Shown here one piece after another: positions 25,254-33,122 of a stretch of 64,000 nucleotides of DNA. Each line of letters opens with the position of its first letter. The first letter of the stretch is position 1. The position numbers and the translations under genes were made by a program. The notes under the pieces are model-generated. The model saw only the letters and a program-made list of their open reading frames with translations. It had not been told where the DNA came from and did no database searches. Origin of the DNA: JADHUC01 sp964617665. Lineage in GTDB: Bacteria; Planctomycetota; Planctomycetia; Pirellulales; Pirellulaceae. The stretch is from the NCBI GenBank assembly GCA_964617665.1, contig CAZUAH010000008.1, positions 1 to 64,000 on the forward strand, read 5' to 3'.

Positions 25254-26489
25254 TCATCTGGCCTTAACGTCGTAGCAGTACAAGTTCGTGTCGTAGCGGA
25301 GCAGGAGCCGACCATCGACAACCACGGGGTGCGCCCAACTGCGACCTTCGCCATCGACAGCAAAAGACCCTCTCGTTTTGGCGTCCTCACCGGCTGGATC
25401 GATCAGCGAGATTCGGCCATCGGAATCTGAGAATACATACAGCATACCGTCGGCCCAGCAAACCTGCCCGGCCCGTACACGCTCCTGCCATTCTGTCTCG
25501 CCGGTCTTCAGGTTCACACATGTCAAGCCACCTCGCCCTTTTCCAAACACATAGCCATCGGCGACAACGTAGTTGCCCGGGTGACAATTGAGATCTCGGT
25601 TTCGCCAAGCCTCTGTGAACGTCCATTCACCCGCATCGTACTTGACGTCGAGACATAGACTGCCCTTTCCGTATCCCACGGCCCAGAACAGGTACCCGTC
25701 CAAGTAGGCTGGAGTGGGAACGTTAGCCGTGTTGGGGGCGGCAAAATCGTGTTTGTGGACCAGGTTGCCCGTCCGGGCATCGACCACCAGCAGCCCGCTT
25801 TGCGATCCGTTCACAATGATCGTGTCGCCGCCTTCGGTGATCGTCATGCAGGAACTGTAACCGGCCGTCGCCGAAACATCCGACTCCCACACGTCTTTGC
25901 CAGTCATCTTGTCGAGCGCGACGATGGCATGCCGGCCGCCGGGCGTGACGATAGCAAGGTCATCGAGAATCAGGACGCTTTCGGCATACTGCCAGCCGCC
26001 GACTTTGCCCCCCATCTCTGACTTCATATGGCGTTGCCAGAGAGTCTGGCCATCAGTGACACTGTGACAAGTGACCAGTCCTCCGCCGCCGGTTACGTAA
26101 ATGCGGTCGCCGTCGATTGTAGGAGTCGATCGCGCGCCGCCGTACTTGCGGTGGCTGCACTTGGGCCCCTGCTCAACTCGCCATTTCTCTTGGCCGTCGA
26201 GGTCAAGACAGATCAGCATCTGCATGTCACCGGCGTTTCCGGTGGTGTACACACAATCGTTCGCCACGGCCATGGACGACCACCCTGGTCCAACATCGTC
26301 GACCTTCCAGACAAGCGACGGACCTTCTTCGGGCCACTCTCGAAGCAGACCGTTGTCGGGCGAGTGGCCATCGCGGTTCGGGCCCAAAAACCCAGGCCAG
26401 TCGGCAGCGTACGTGGTAGCAAGATTCAAGCTGAGAACAAAGAGCGTTCCGACGGCAAAGTTGCGCATCGCGGTGTTTCGTGTGGTCAT
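25254..26489 (-). CDS. Exported PQQ-like (BamB-type) beta-propeller protein (411 aa)
   Basis: The signal peptide (VGTLFVLSLNLATTYAA) ends before ADWPGFLGPNRDGHSPDN, the near-invariant start of this planctomycete family. Blades are clear: CVYTTGNAGDMQMLICLDLD, RIYVTGGGGLVTCHSVTDGQ, ATAGYSSCMTITEGGDTIIV, MLYVFSDSDGRISLIDPAG. No cytochrome domain or PQQ-dehydrogenase catalytic residues are seen, so it is a structural or binding propeller rather than an enzyme. The length is normal. The upstream 364 bases hold a palindromic repeat. Confidence 0.85.
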   Translation of the reverse strand: MTTRNTAMRNFAVGTLFVLSLNLATTYAADWPGFLGPNRDGHSPDNGLLREWPEEGPSLVWKVDDVGPGWSSMAVANDCVYTTGNAGDMQMLICLDLDGQEKWRVEQGPKCSHRKYGGARSTPTIDGDRIYVTGGGGLVTCHSVTDGQTLWQRHMKSEMGGKVGGWQYAESVLILDDLAIVTPGGRHAIVALDKMTGKDVWESDVSATAGYSSCMTITEGGDTIIVNGSQSGLLVVDARTGNLVHKHDFAAPNTANVPTPAYLDGYLFWAVGYGKGSLCLDVKYDAGEWTFTEAWRNRDLNCHPGNYVVADGYVFGKGRGGLTCVNLKTGETEWQERVRAGQVCWADGMLYVFSDSDGRISLIDPAGEDAKTRGSFAVDGEGRSWAHPVVVDGRLLLRYDTNLYCYDVKAR

Positions 26490-26593
26490 GGCAAACTCAG
26501 TTCAATTAAGGGGTTATCAAGAGACCTAGCAGTCGAACGATTCGAGCGACTTCGGCAGGGAGCGACTAGTATTCCATCGTACCTTGGTTTTCG

Positions 26594-26653
26594 GGTAGTG
26601 GGATTCGCCAAAATTCCCTTGGTGGCAAAGGAATTCTGGCGAATCCCACTACC
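26594..26653. repeat. 60-bp imperfect palindrome (REP/MITE-like)
   Basis: GGTAGTGGGATTCGCCA (26594-26610) is the exact reverse complement of TGGCGAATCCCACTACC (26637-26653). The pairing continues inward with AATTCCCTT against AAGGAATT, leaving a short loop around GGTGGCA. It lies in a 364-base gap (26490-26853) that holds no convincing gene. I recall TGGCGAATCCCACTAC as a recurring motif in Pirellula-group intergenic DNA, so a dispersed repeat is likely. Confidence 0.75.
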
Positions 26654-26853
26654 ATTCAACCCGAAGATTGAGCTGCGGTAGACTACGAGGCGTGCTTTGG
26701 ACATCAAAAGGACGATGATGCCACATAATAAATTGTACGTTCCCAAATCCCGAGCCGAAAGGTCCTATCACGGACATCTGAATCGGATGAGGCGGCCAAT
26801 GAAGCCACTGCCGTGCGCAATCAACAGATAAGCAACTGCGGACAGCCGAATAG

Positions 26854-28731
26854 TCAATCAAGGACCTTCGTAAGCCCTGCCTTTGTGGCTAACGACTCGG
26901 GGTCCTCGTACGGCAGTGATTTAAGAAAGGCGACTAGGTCCGAGATCTGCGTTTCCGTCAAGTGACTCGTTCTTCCGTGCCTGTCCGCTGGGTTGTAGAC
27001 CGAGAACACTTCCTCCAAGGTCTCGCCCTTGCCGTGGTGAAAGTACGGCGCAGTGCGGTAGACTCCCAACAACGTGGGTGTGTCGTATGCGGGCCCCATG
27101 GTCTCTGTTGGATCGACGTCACCCGTGCCAACGTTGTGGCGGACGATTCGTTCCGTCGGCCTTGGCCGAGAATCAGTGAAGAAAGGCCCCTCATGGCACC
27201 TGCTGCAGCCCGTTTTCGCCGAGAAGAAGACGTCGCGACCTCGCTTGGCCGTTTCGGACAATCCGCCCTTGGCGTGCGGGCTCAGCGTGAACCTATGGGA
27301 ATTGGTATATGCGGCCAGGGCATCGAGATCCGCCGACCGTCCTTTGTTCGGTTGCCCTAAGACTGGCTGCACGTCGCTGCGAAGTAGCCCGCGTCCTTGC
27401 ATCAGCGAGCTGCGAATCGTGTGTTCCCAGTCCTGCACCTCGTCGCGATTCGCCGACCAGAGAACTGGGTGAGTCCAGGCCAGCCCGAACAGCGACGGCG
27501 TATCCCGCTGACCTTCCGTCTTCTGCCACGTCCGGCCATCGGACTCGCCATCTGGATGACAGCTCGAGCAGGAGATCCACCGACGCCCGACCATGGGCTG
27601 CAAAGCCGCATGAAAGAGGATCTTTCCTTGACGTACTTCCTCGCTCAGCGGGTTTTCGCAAACCGGAATTGTGGCCAGCAAGGTGAGCCGCTGTGCATCG
27701 TATGCCGCCACAGAGAAGTCCATCGCGTTGTAGACATAGAAGGTCTTGCCATCCGGAGCCACGCGCACGGCACGCGGATTGTGCCCCAGGCGAAGTTGTC
27801 CGCGGAGGGCTATTTCACGGTAATCGTCGTCGACAACGTCGCAAGCGAACATGTCGTCGGTACCGCTGAAAACAACATAGAACTGCCGCCCGTCCGAAGA
27901 AACAGCCACTTCCCAAGGATTCGCTGTGACTCGGTTTCCCAAGAATGAGTCCATAGGTATCCGCTTGCGGCGGCGGCCTTCGCCTGGATCGGTGTCCACA
28001 ACTGACACGTACGGAAAAATGGACCCTTCTCCGTGCGACATCGTCGCTCGCGAACGAATGTGCGCAAAATACGCTTTCGGTCGCCGAGGGTGTGCGACGA
28101 TTTGTCGTACGAGGTTGTCGGTTCGCACGCCGTGCCATTCGTCAGTGATTCTCCCCGTCGCAAGGTCCACAGCTTTCACGATTGTGGTATAGAACTCGGC
28201 AACAAACGCTCGACGTCCATCGGGTGACAGGGCGATGCCTCTGATGAAGTTACCGACTTCGAACTGCCGAGCAACTTCACGTGTCTCGACGTCGATTTCG
28301 ACGATTCGTCCCGGGTAGTCCAGCGTAACGTACAGTCGGTCGCCCCGTTCGTTGCACACAATCCCGTATGGCTCATCGAACACCTCAGTTTGTCCCGTAG
28401 GCTTTCCGGCATCCGCGTCGACGTAAACGATCTTATCTTCACCATAGACGGCAACAGCAACCTCATGCGTCGTTCCGATGAAGCTAACGCCTTCCGGCTT
28501 GGCGCCCACCGTGACCTCGTTCCGTTTTGCATGGTCATCCAGATTGGCGATCGTTACGGTTCCGCTGTCGCGGTTTGCACACGCGAGCAATTCGCCGTCA
28601 CGAGAAATGTCCATCAAGCTATTGGACGATCCGGCCACCGCGGGCGAAACCAGGCAGGCCGACGCCGCAGCGCCAACAACCGCCAGCGCCGCCTGCCGCC
28701 AGAGTGCAGCCACTGGGAGCCGCAAGTTCAT
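26854..28731 (-). CDS. Exported YVTN propeller fused to a di-haem cytochrome c peroxidase-like domain (625 aa)
   Basis: ATG 28731 follows AGAGGA and starts a signal peptide (AALAVVGAAASACLVSPAVAG). Residues about 40-370 form a YVTN-type propeller (MDISRDGELLACANRDSGTV, GDRLYVTLDYPGRIVEIDVE, ALSPDGRRAFVAEFYTTIVK). The C-terminal part is MauG/CcpA-like: CSSCH near residue 387 and CSRCH near 507, with DTPTLLGVYRTAPYFHHGKG and LTETQISDLVAFLKSLPYED as expected for the second domain. It should be a periplasmic haem protein in peroxide reduction or post-translational oxidation. The 32 residues upstream of this ATG run through the terminator of the adjacent gene and are not coding. Confidence 0.85.
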   Translation of the reverse strand: MNLRLPVAALWRQAALAVVGAAASACLVSPAVAGSSNSLMDISRDGELLACANRDSGTVTIANLDDHAKRNEVTVGAKPEGVSFIGTTHEVAVAVYGEDKIVYVDADAGKPTGQTEVFDEPYGIVCNERGDRLYVTLDYPGRIVEIDVETREVARQFEVGNFIRGIALSPDGRRAFVAEFYTTIVKAVDLATGRITDEWHGVRTDNLVRQIVAHPRRPKAYFAHIRSRATMSHGEGSIFPYVSVVDTDPGEGRRRKRIPMDSFLGNRVTANPWEVAVSSDGRQFYVVFSGTDDMFACDVVDDDYREIALRGQLRLGHNPRAVRVAPDGKTFYVYNAMDFSVAAYDAQRLTLLATIPVCENPLSEEVRQGKILFHAALQPMVGRRWISCSSCHPDGESDGRTWQKTEGQRDTPSLFGLAWTHPVLWSANRDEVQDWEHTIRSSLMQGRGLLRSDVQPVLGQPNKGRSADLDALAAYTNSHRFTLSPHAKGGLSETAKRGRDVFFSAKTGCSRCHEGPFFTDSRPRPTERIVRHNVGTGDVDPTETMGPAYDTPTLLGVYRTAPYFHHGKGETLEEVFSVYNPADRHGRTSHLTETQISDLVAFLKSLPYEDPESLATKAGLTKVLD

Positions 28732-28804
28732 CGGTTCGATCCTCTCTGTCTCGTTCTGTCGCGGTCCGCCCGATGTACCGTTGCGCCGCTTCGAACGCCG
28801 CGCA

Positions 28805-28838
28805 GAAAAAACCCGCTTCCACAATACAGGAAGCGGGT
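28805..28838 (-). terminator. Intrinsic terminator of the thioredoxin-like (candidate Sec) gene
   Basis: On the minus strand ACCCGCTTCC pairs perfectly with GGAAGCGGGT (10 bp, 8-base loop) and runs straight into TTTTTTC. It lies 37 bases past the stop codon at 28875. Its position after that stop, not after the internal TGA at 29262, supports the gene being functional along its full length. Confidence 0.9.
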
Positions 28839-28874
28839 CGGTACTTACGCTAATGTCTTACGACATCTCGGAGG

Positions 28875-29429
28875 TCACTCCAAGATCTTGCTCGTAGCCG
28901 CGACCACCTGCTTGACAGCAGCGGCGGTCAAATCACCCTTGGCGAAGGCACAGTTTGCCTTGATCTCTTTCTTGACGTACAGATGCACAGTTACGTCGGC
29001 CTCTTTGGCCAGATTGTACCTGGGCGGCCCTGCTACGCCGTCGAAGATCGCCAGTGGGAGGTTCTTGATGCCGTGTTTCTCGGCAAACTCCTGAACCTTC
29101 TTTTCATCGGTGTCTGGATCTTCACTCAACAGGACGACAAAACCTGTCATCTTCTTGTCTTGGTTATCGCCTGCTACCGCGTCGAGCTGCTTGACCAAAC
29201 TGGCCAAGTCGTCGGATAGCTCACGTGCAAACACGTTCGCCACCGGACGAGAACCCAGTCGTCAGATGAAGCAGAGCGATTTACCCTTACTCGGGCCAGT
29301 GCAGTCCTTGACCTGAAATGCACCGGCTCGCTTGCCGACTTCCAGGCCTGATTTCAGATCTGCACCCGCCGCCATCGTGCCGACCGACATGGCCAGCAAC
29401 GCGAGGGACGGAACGACAAGTCGCATCAT
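28875..29429 (-). CDS. Secreted thioredoxin-like protein with in-frame TGA: candidate CxxU selenoprotein (184 aa)
   Basis: The frame from ATG 29429 (after GGGAGGTGA) to TAA/TGA 28875 is one frame interrupted once, by TGA at 29262-29264. The parts are a signal peptide (MMRLVVPSLALLAMSVGTMA), then DCTGPSKGKSLCFI, TGA, RLGSRPVANVFARELSDD and a thioredoxin-like tail with FDGVAGPPRYNLAKEADVTV. From memory, planctomycete homologues read KGK-x-L-C-Y-R-C-x-Y-G-x-RPVV, so the TGA falls exactly on the second cysteine of a CxxC, giving CFIU. A SECIS-like hairpin follows (separate entry). Both halves remain well conserved and a terminator follows the final stop. The alternative is a nonsense mutation (TGC or TGT to TGA) or a sequencing error. 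Confidence 0.7.
29235..29254 (-). promoter_or_regulatory. Candidate bacterial SECIS hairpin of the thioredoxin-like gene
   Basis: Counting from the first base after the TGA, G8-U9-U10-C11 pairs with G24-A25-A26-C27 and, after a two-base bulge (U12-C13), G14-U15-C16 pairs with G21-G22-C23. The apical loop is C-G-G-U with GU at positions 19-20. In E. coli fdhF the loop GU is at 20-21 with a bulged U on the 5' side of the stem. The geometry is thus very close to the SelB-binding hairpin. Confidence 0.5.
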
Positions 29430-29765
29430 GGATGTCACCTCCCTTGAAAACAGGATCTTACTGTAGAACACACGCACACACGCGGACGCATAAATCCGCC
29501 AGAATCAGTGTAGGCGAGTACCAAGCCACATGCAACGCAAATAGGGAAAAATCTGCTGCAAGCGAACGACGCGGCAAATGCAGTCGTGAGAGTCCAGGGA
29601 GAATCGTGTCTTCTCAACGGCGACCGGGTAGAAACCGAGACAAAAAGCGGCAAAACGGCAGGCCCGAGCGAAATTCGCACAAGACAGCCTAGCCCGTGGC
29701 AACTTGTCAACAGTATGATGAGAGTTGTTTGTCCAGTATCAAGCCGTCTCCGGGAGGTGTATGTG
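29430..29765. other. Divergent intergenic region, 336 bases
   Basis: This separates the thioredoxin-like gene (minus) from the coiled-coil protein gene (plus) and must hold both promoters. The open frame of the plus gene reaches back to 29586 but lacks coding character before 29766. I could not pick a convincing -35/-10 pair on either strand. Confidence 0.4.
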
Positions 29766-30815
29766 ATGTCGTGCGTAAGAAACGTGGTGAGATTTACCGT
29801 GTTTGGTCTAGTGTGTTGCGGTGTAATGGTGGCTGTGGCAGCGGATGAGGAAGCGAAAGACAAGCCGGCGGGTACCGTGGCGTCGGCGGAGGAGATCGCC
29901 GAGCTGATCCGGCAACTCGACGCTGATCAGTATTCGCAGCGTGAAGCCGCCACCAAGCGGTTGATGAACGTCGGCAAACCGGCGGTGCCGGCCGTGAGTA
30001 AGGCTGCGGTGGAAGGCAGCCTGGAAGTCACGGGGCGGTCGATCGATATCCTCAAAAAGCTCTACGAATCGTCAGACGAGGCAACCAAAACGGCTGCGGA
30101 GAAAGCACTGCAGGCACTGGCTGACGGCGATCACCGCGCAGCAGCACGCCGCGCCAAAGACATCTTGAAGCCGAAGCAAGCCGCTGGACAGATGGCCCCC
30201 GGTGGGAACATCATCCTTGGTGGAGCCAATATCCAGATCCAAGTTGGGGGCGCGGCCAACGGCAAGAAGGTGAGCATCAAGACGGTCAACGGCGTGAAGA
30301 CGATCGAAGCTGAGGAGAATGGCAAGAAGATCAAGATCGTCGACGACCCAAATCAGGGCATCAAGATGGAGATCACCACGAAGAAAGACGGCAAAGAACA
30401 GACTGAGAAGATCGAGGCCAAGAATGCCGACGAACTCAAGAAGAAGAACAAAGAAGCGCACGAAATCTACGAGGAGTATTCCAAGAAGCAGGGCGGCATC
30501 GCCGCGGTCCAATTTCAATTCAACCAAGGGAACATCCGTCGCAAGGCAGTGGCACTACCGGCAATGGCCCGCGTGAAACGCAAGCAGGTCGACATGGCCG
30601 CTACGATGCTTCGAGGCATGGGAATGCAGATTACTCGCCTGACAGGCGAGGACCAATTGGAGGATGCATCGAAGGAATCGATCGCCGAGTTGAAAAAGCG
30701 ACTTGATGAAGTGAAAAAACAGATCGCCGAGTTGGAAAAACGCATCGACGCTCGGAGCAAAGAGGCCGAGAAAGAGGCGCAAGAGGAGAAGTCACCGGAA
30801 AAGCAGCCCAAGTGA
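29766..30815 (+). CDS. Exported HEAT-like/coiled-coil protein (349 aa)
   Basis: GGGAGGTG stands six bases before ATG 29766, which opens a signal peptide (VVRFTVFGLVCCGVMVAVAA). Residues about 35-130 look like HEAT-type helices (IAELIRQLDADQYSQREAAT, GKPAVPAVSKAAVEGSLEVT). The middle is Gly/Asn-rich then beta-rich (GGNIILGGANIQIQVGGAAN, KKVSIKTVNGVKTIEAEENG). The last 60 residues are a charged coiled-coil (IAELKKRLDEVKKQIAELEK). The stop overlaps the next start (TGATG), so this is the first gene of a coupled pair. Such genes are common in planctomycetes; the function is unknown. Confidence 0.75.
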   Translation: MSCVRNVVRFTVFGLVCCGVMVAVAADEEAKDKPAGTVASAEEIAELIRQLDADQYSQREAATKRLMNVGKPAVPAVSKAAVEGSLEVTGRSIDILKKLYESSDEATKTAAEKALQALADGDHRAAARRAKDILKPKQAAGQMAPGGNIILGGANIQIQVGGAANGKKVSIKTVNGVKTIEAEENGKKIKIVDDPNQGIKMEITTKKDGKEQTEKIEAKNADELKKKNKEAHEIYEEYSKKQGGIAAVQFQFNQGNIRRKAVALPAMARVKRKQVDMAATMLRGMGMQITRLTGEDQLEDASKESIAELKKRLDEVKKQIAELEKRIDARSKEAEKEAQEEKSPEKQPK

Positions 30816-33031
30816 TGAGCCAGATAGAGATGCAAAAATTTCCAGGAAAACTGGGTTTACTGACTCTCCTTGTTCTGCCGTGTGGAATAGCAGCCCTACT
30901 GAATGCGGGCACCGCGATCGGGTCGGAAAGCGAGCGGTCGGTGGACCTTTCGTCCGAAGTGCTTGTGCCGGCTTCGCCCGCTGCGAGGCGACGCCTAGCT
31001 TCTGCTCGAGAGGCTGTCCAACAGCAGCGCTACGTCGACGCTGTAAGTGCGATCCAGAAGCTGCTGTCCGCGGAAGTCGAGGACGGTTTCACCGGCCGGT
31101 CGGAAGGCACCGCAACCTGCAGCACTCTAAAGGTCGAGGCGGCTCGCCTGATGGATCTGATGCCGCGCGAGGCTCACCAATTGTACGAGCTTCAGTTCGG
31201 TGCCATCGCCCAAGGGCTGCTGGACGAGGCCGTCGGCCGAGGCGATCACGAAGCATTGGCGCGGTTGAGCGCGACCTACTTCCATACCGAGGCCGGCTGC
31301 CATGCCACGTTGCTTCTGGCCCGTGACCGGCTCGACTGCGGGCGCCCACGCGAGGCCCTGACGTGGCTGCGGCGGCTGAACGAGTCGCCGGCCACAGCCA
31401 GACGCTGTCAGCCCGAACTTGCGCTGCTGACGACGGTAAGCTGGATCCTTCTGGACGAACGTGCCAGAGCCCGGAAGGTGATTGAACGGCTCGGTGCTGA
31501 TCATCCCCAGGCCATCGTGCGCATCGGCGACGAGCAACTAAACGCCGCCCGCGACGCGGATCGCGTGGTTCGCCTGCTTGATCAGGCTTGCGGCGTCATC
31601 CTTCCTTCGTCCGCAACCGGGCCGGAGTGGCGCATGTTTCGCGGGGATGCGACACGCAATGCGGCGAGCGATTGGAATGGGCAATTGGGCGAATTGTCGT
31701 GGCTCGTGAAAATGGACGCTGACGATTCTGAGGAAGACAGCGACGACGAATCGGCAGGCCTGCCAGCTCTGTATCCGTTGGCCGTCTCTGGCGAGGTATT
31801 GGCTCGCACGCCTGCCGGACGGCTTGTGGCGATCGAGTCAAACACGGGCAAACGAATTTGGGAGTACCCTCGCGAATGGCCCGAAGAACCTTCCGGTGAC
31901 ACCACCGGGCGCGGTGTCATCATGCTCGGTGGCCAAATCGGTCCTCAGGCTCAACGTTGGCAAGACGCTATCTCCGGCCAGTTGAGCAGCGATGGTCGGC
32001 ACGTGTATCTCGTGGACGGATTGGCTGGAAGCCAGGGCTCAAGTTCGGCACGCATGATCAGGAATCGCGCAGTGCAATGGCGACTGGGCACCACGCCAGC
32101 CCACAACAGGCTCGTCGCGTTGAGCCAACAGCGACAAGGCGCGGTGGTCTGGTCCGTGGGCGGAGCTGATGGTGAGGACGAACCTGGATTGGCCGGCGTC
32201 TTCTTCCTGGGTGCGCCCGTGTGTGACGGCTCCCGATTGTACGCACTGGCCGAGATCAGCGGTGAACTGGCGTTGGTCGCACTGTTGGCCGACTCCGGCC
32301 GTTTGAAGTGGTGGCAGCCGCTGGCGCGTCCCCATCTTCCGATTACTCGAGACTGGCAACGACGCATGGCCGGTGCCACACCTTCGATGGCCGACGGAGT
32401 TATCATCTGTCCAACGTCGGCCGGTGTTGTCGTGGCAGCGGAAACTCTGACCGGCCGGCTGCTGTGGGGCTACCAGTATCCACGGACTCAGAACGCTGCG
32501 GGGCAAGTACTGCGATTCCCGTTCGGCCGAGTGCCCCAACACGCGGATAAGCAAAACGCGCAGGGTTGGGTCGACGCCAGCGCAACGATCGCCGAAGGCC
32601 GCGTGTTGCTGACGCCGGTCGACTCGGACGAGTTGCTATGCCTGGACTTGCTCACGGGCAAGGCCCTGTGGGCATGGGAAGGCGATGCAATGCTGTACGT
32701 TGCGGGTGTCCATGACGACAAGGTAGTCGTCGTGGGCGAGAAAGAGATAGTGGCCCTGAATCTCGCCGACGGCCGCACCGCATGGCCAAACACTCACCTC
32801 GCGCTGCCACCGGACGCCAAACCAGGCGGCCGAGGTTTCCGCGCCGGCGGATTCTACTACCTGCCGACTGACCAGGCCATGATCATTAAGATCAACTTGG
32901 CCGACGGCAAACTCGTCGAGCGCATCAAGACGCCAACCGTACCCGGCAATCTGCTCGGACTCAAAGACCGCCTGCTCTGGCAAGCCGCCGAAGGCCTCTG
33001 GCAATTCATATCCGTGGCTCCGCCCCATTGA
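30815..33031 (+). CDS. Exported PQQ-like propeller protein with helical N-terminal region (738 aa)
   Basis: ATG 30815 overlaps the previous stop (TGATG), so translation is coupled. The signal segment LGLLTLLVLPCGIAALLNAG is followed by helices resembling TPRs (AREAVQQQRYVDAVSAIQKL, RERLDCGRPREALTWLRRL-type pattern) to about residue 260. From MFRGDATRNAASDWNG onward the protein is a PQQ/BamB-like propeller: GRLVAIESNTGKRIWEYPRE, GVVVAAETLTGRLLWGYQYP, ELLCLDLLTGKALWAWEGDA, IVALNLADGRTAWPNTHLAL. No enzymatic residues are visible. It probably acts outside the cytoplasm together with its operon partner. Confidence 0.82.
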   Translation: MSQIEMQKFPGKLGLLTLLVLPCGIAALLNAGTAIGSESERSVDLSSEVLVPASPAARRRLASAREAVQQQRYVDAVSAIQKLLSAEVEDGFTGRSEGTATCSTLKVEAARLMDLMPREAHQLYELQFGAIAQGLLDEAVGRGDHEALARLSATYFHTEAGCHATLLLARDRLDCGRPREALTWLRRLNESPATARRCQPELALLTTVSWILLDERARARKVIERLGADHPQAIVRIGDEQLNAARDADRVVRLLDQACGVILPSSATGPEWRMFRGDATRNAASDWNGQLGELSWLVKMDADDSEEDSDDESAGLPALYPLAVSGEVLARTPAGRLVAIESNTGKRIWEYPREWPEEPSGDTTGRGVIMLGGQIGPQAQRWQDAISGQLSSDGRHVYLVDGLAGSQGSSSARMIRNRAVQWRLGTTPAHNRLVALSQQRQGAVVWSVGGADGEDEPGLAGVFFLGAPVCDGSRLYALAEISGELALVALLADSGRLKWWQPLARPHLPITRDWQRRMAGATPSMADGVIICPTSAGVVVAAETLTGRLLWGYQYPRTQNAAGQVLRFPFGRVPQHADKQNAQGWVDASATIAEGRVLLTPVDSDELLCLDLLTGKALWAWEGDAMLYVAGVHDDKVVVVGEKEIVALNLADGRTAWPNTHLALPPDAKPGGRGFRAGGFYYLPTDQAMIIKINLADGKLVERIKTPTVPGNLLGLKDRLLWQAAEGLWQFISVAPPH

Positions 33032-33069
33032 TCGACGCCAGATGCGAGTGCCTGCAGAGCCCCGTCATC

Positions 33070-33078
33070 TGCTATAAT
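33070..33078 (+). promoter_or_regulatory. Extended -10 promoter of the 33123 gene
   Basis: TGCTATAAT (33070-33078) is an extended -10 (TGnTATAAT) 45 bases before the ATG at 33123, in the 91-base gap. No clear -35 is present, which an extended -10 can tolerate. Confidence 0.55.
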
Positions 33079-33122
33079 GCATGAGGGCAAGGTTCGATTC
33101 TAGCGGATGAAGGGGACTTGAG

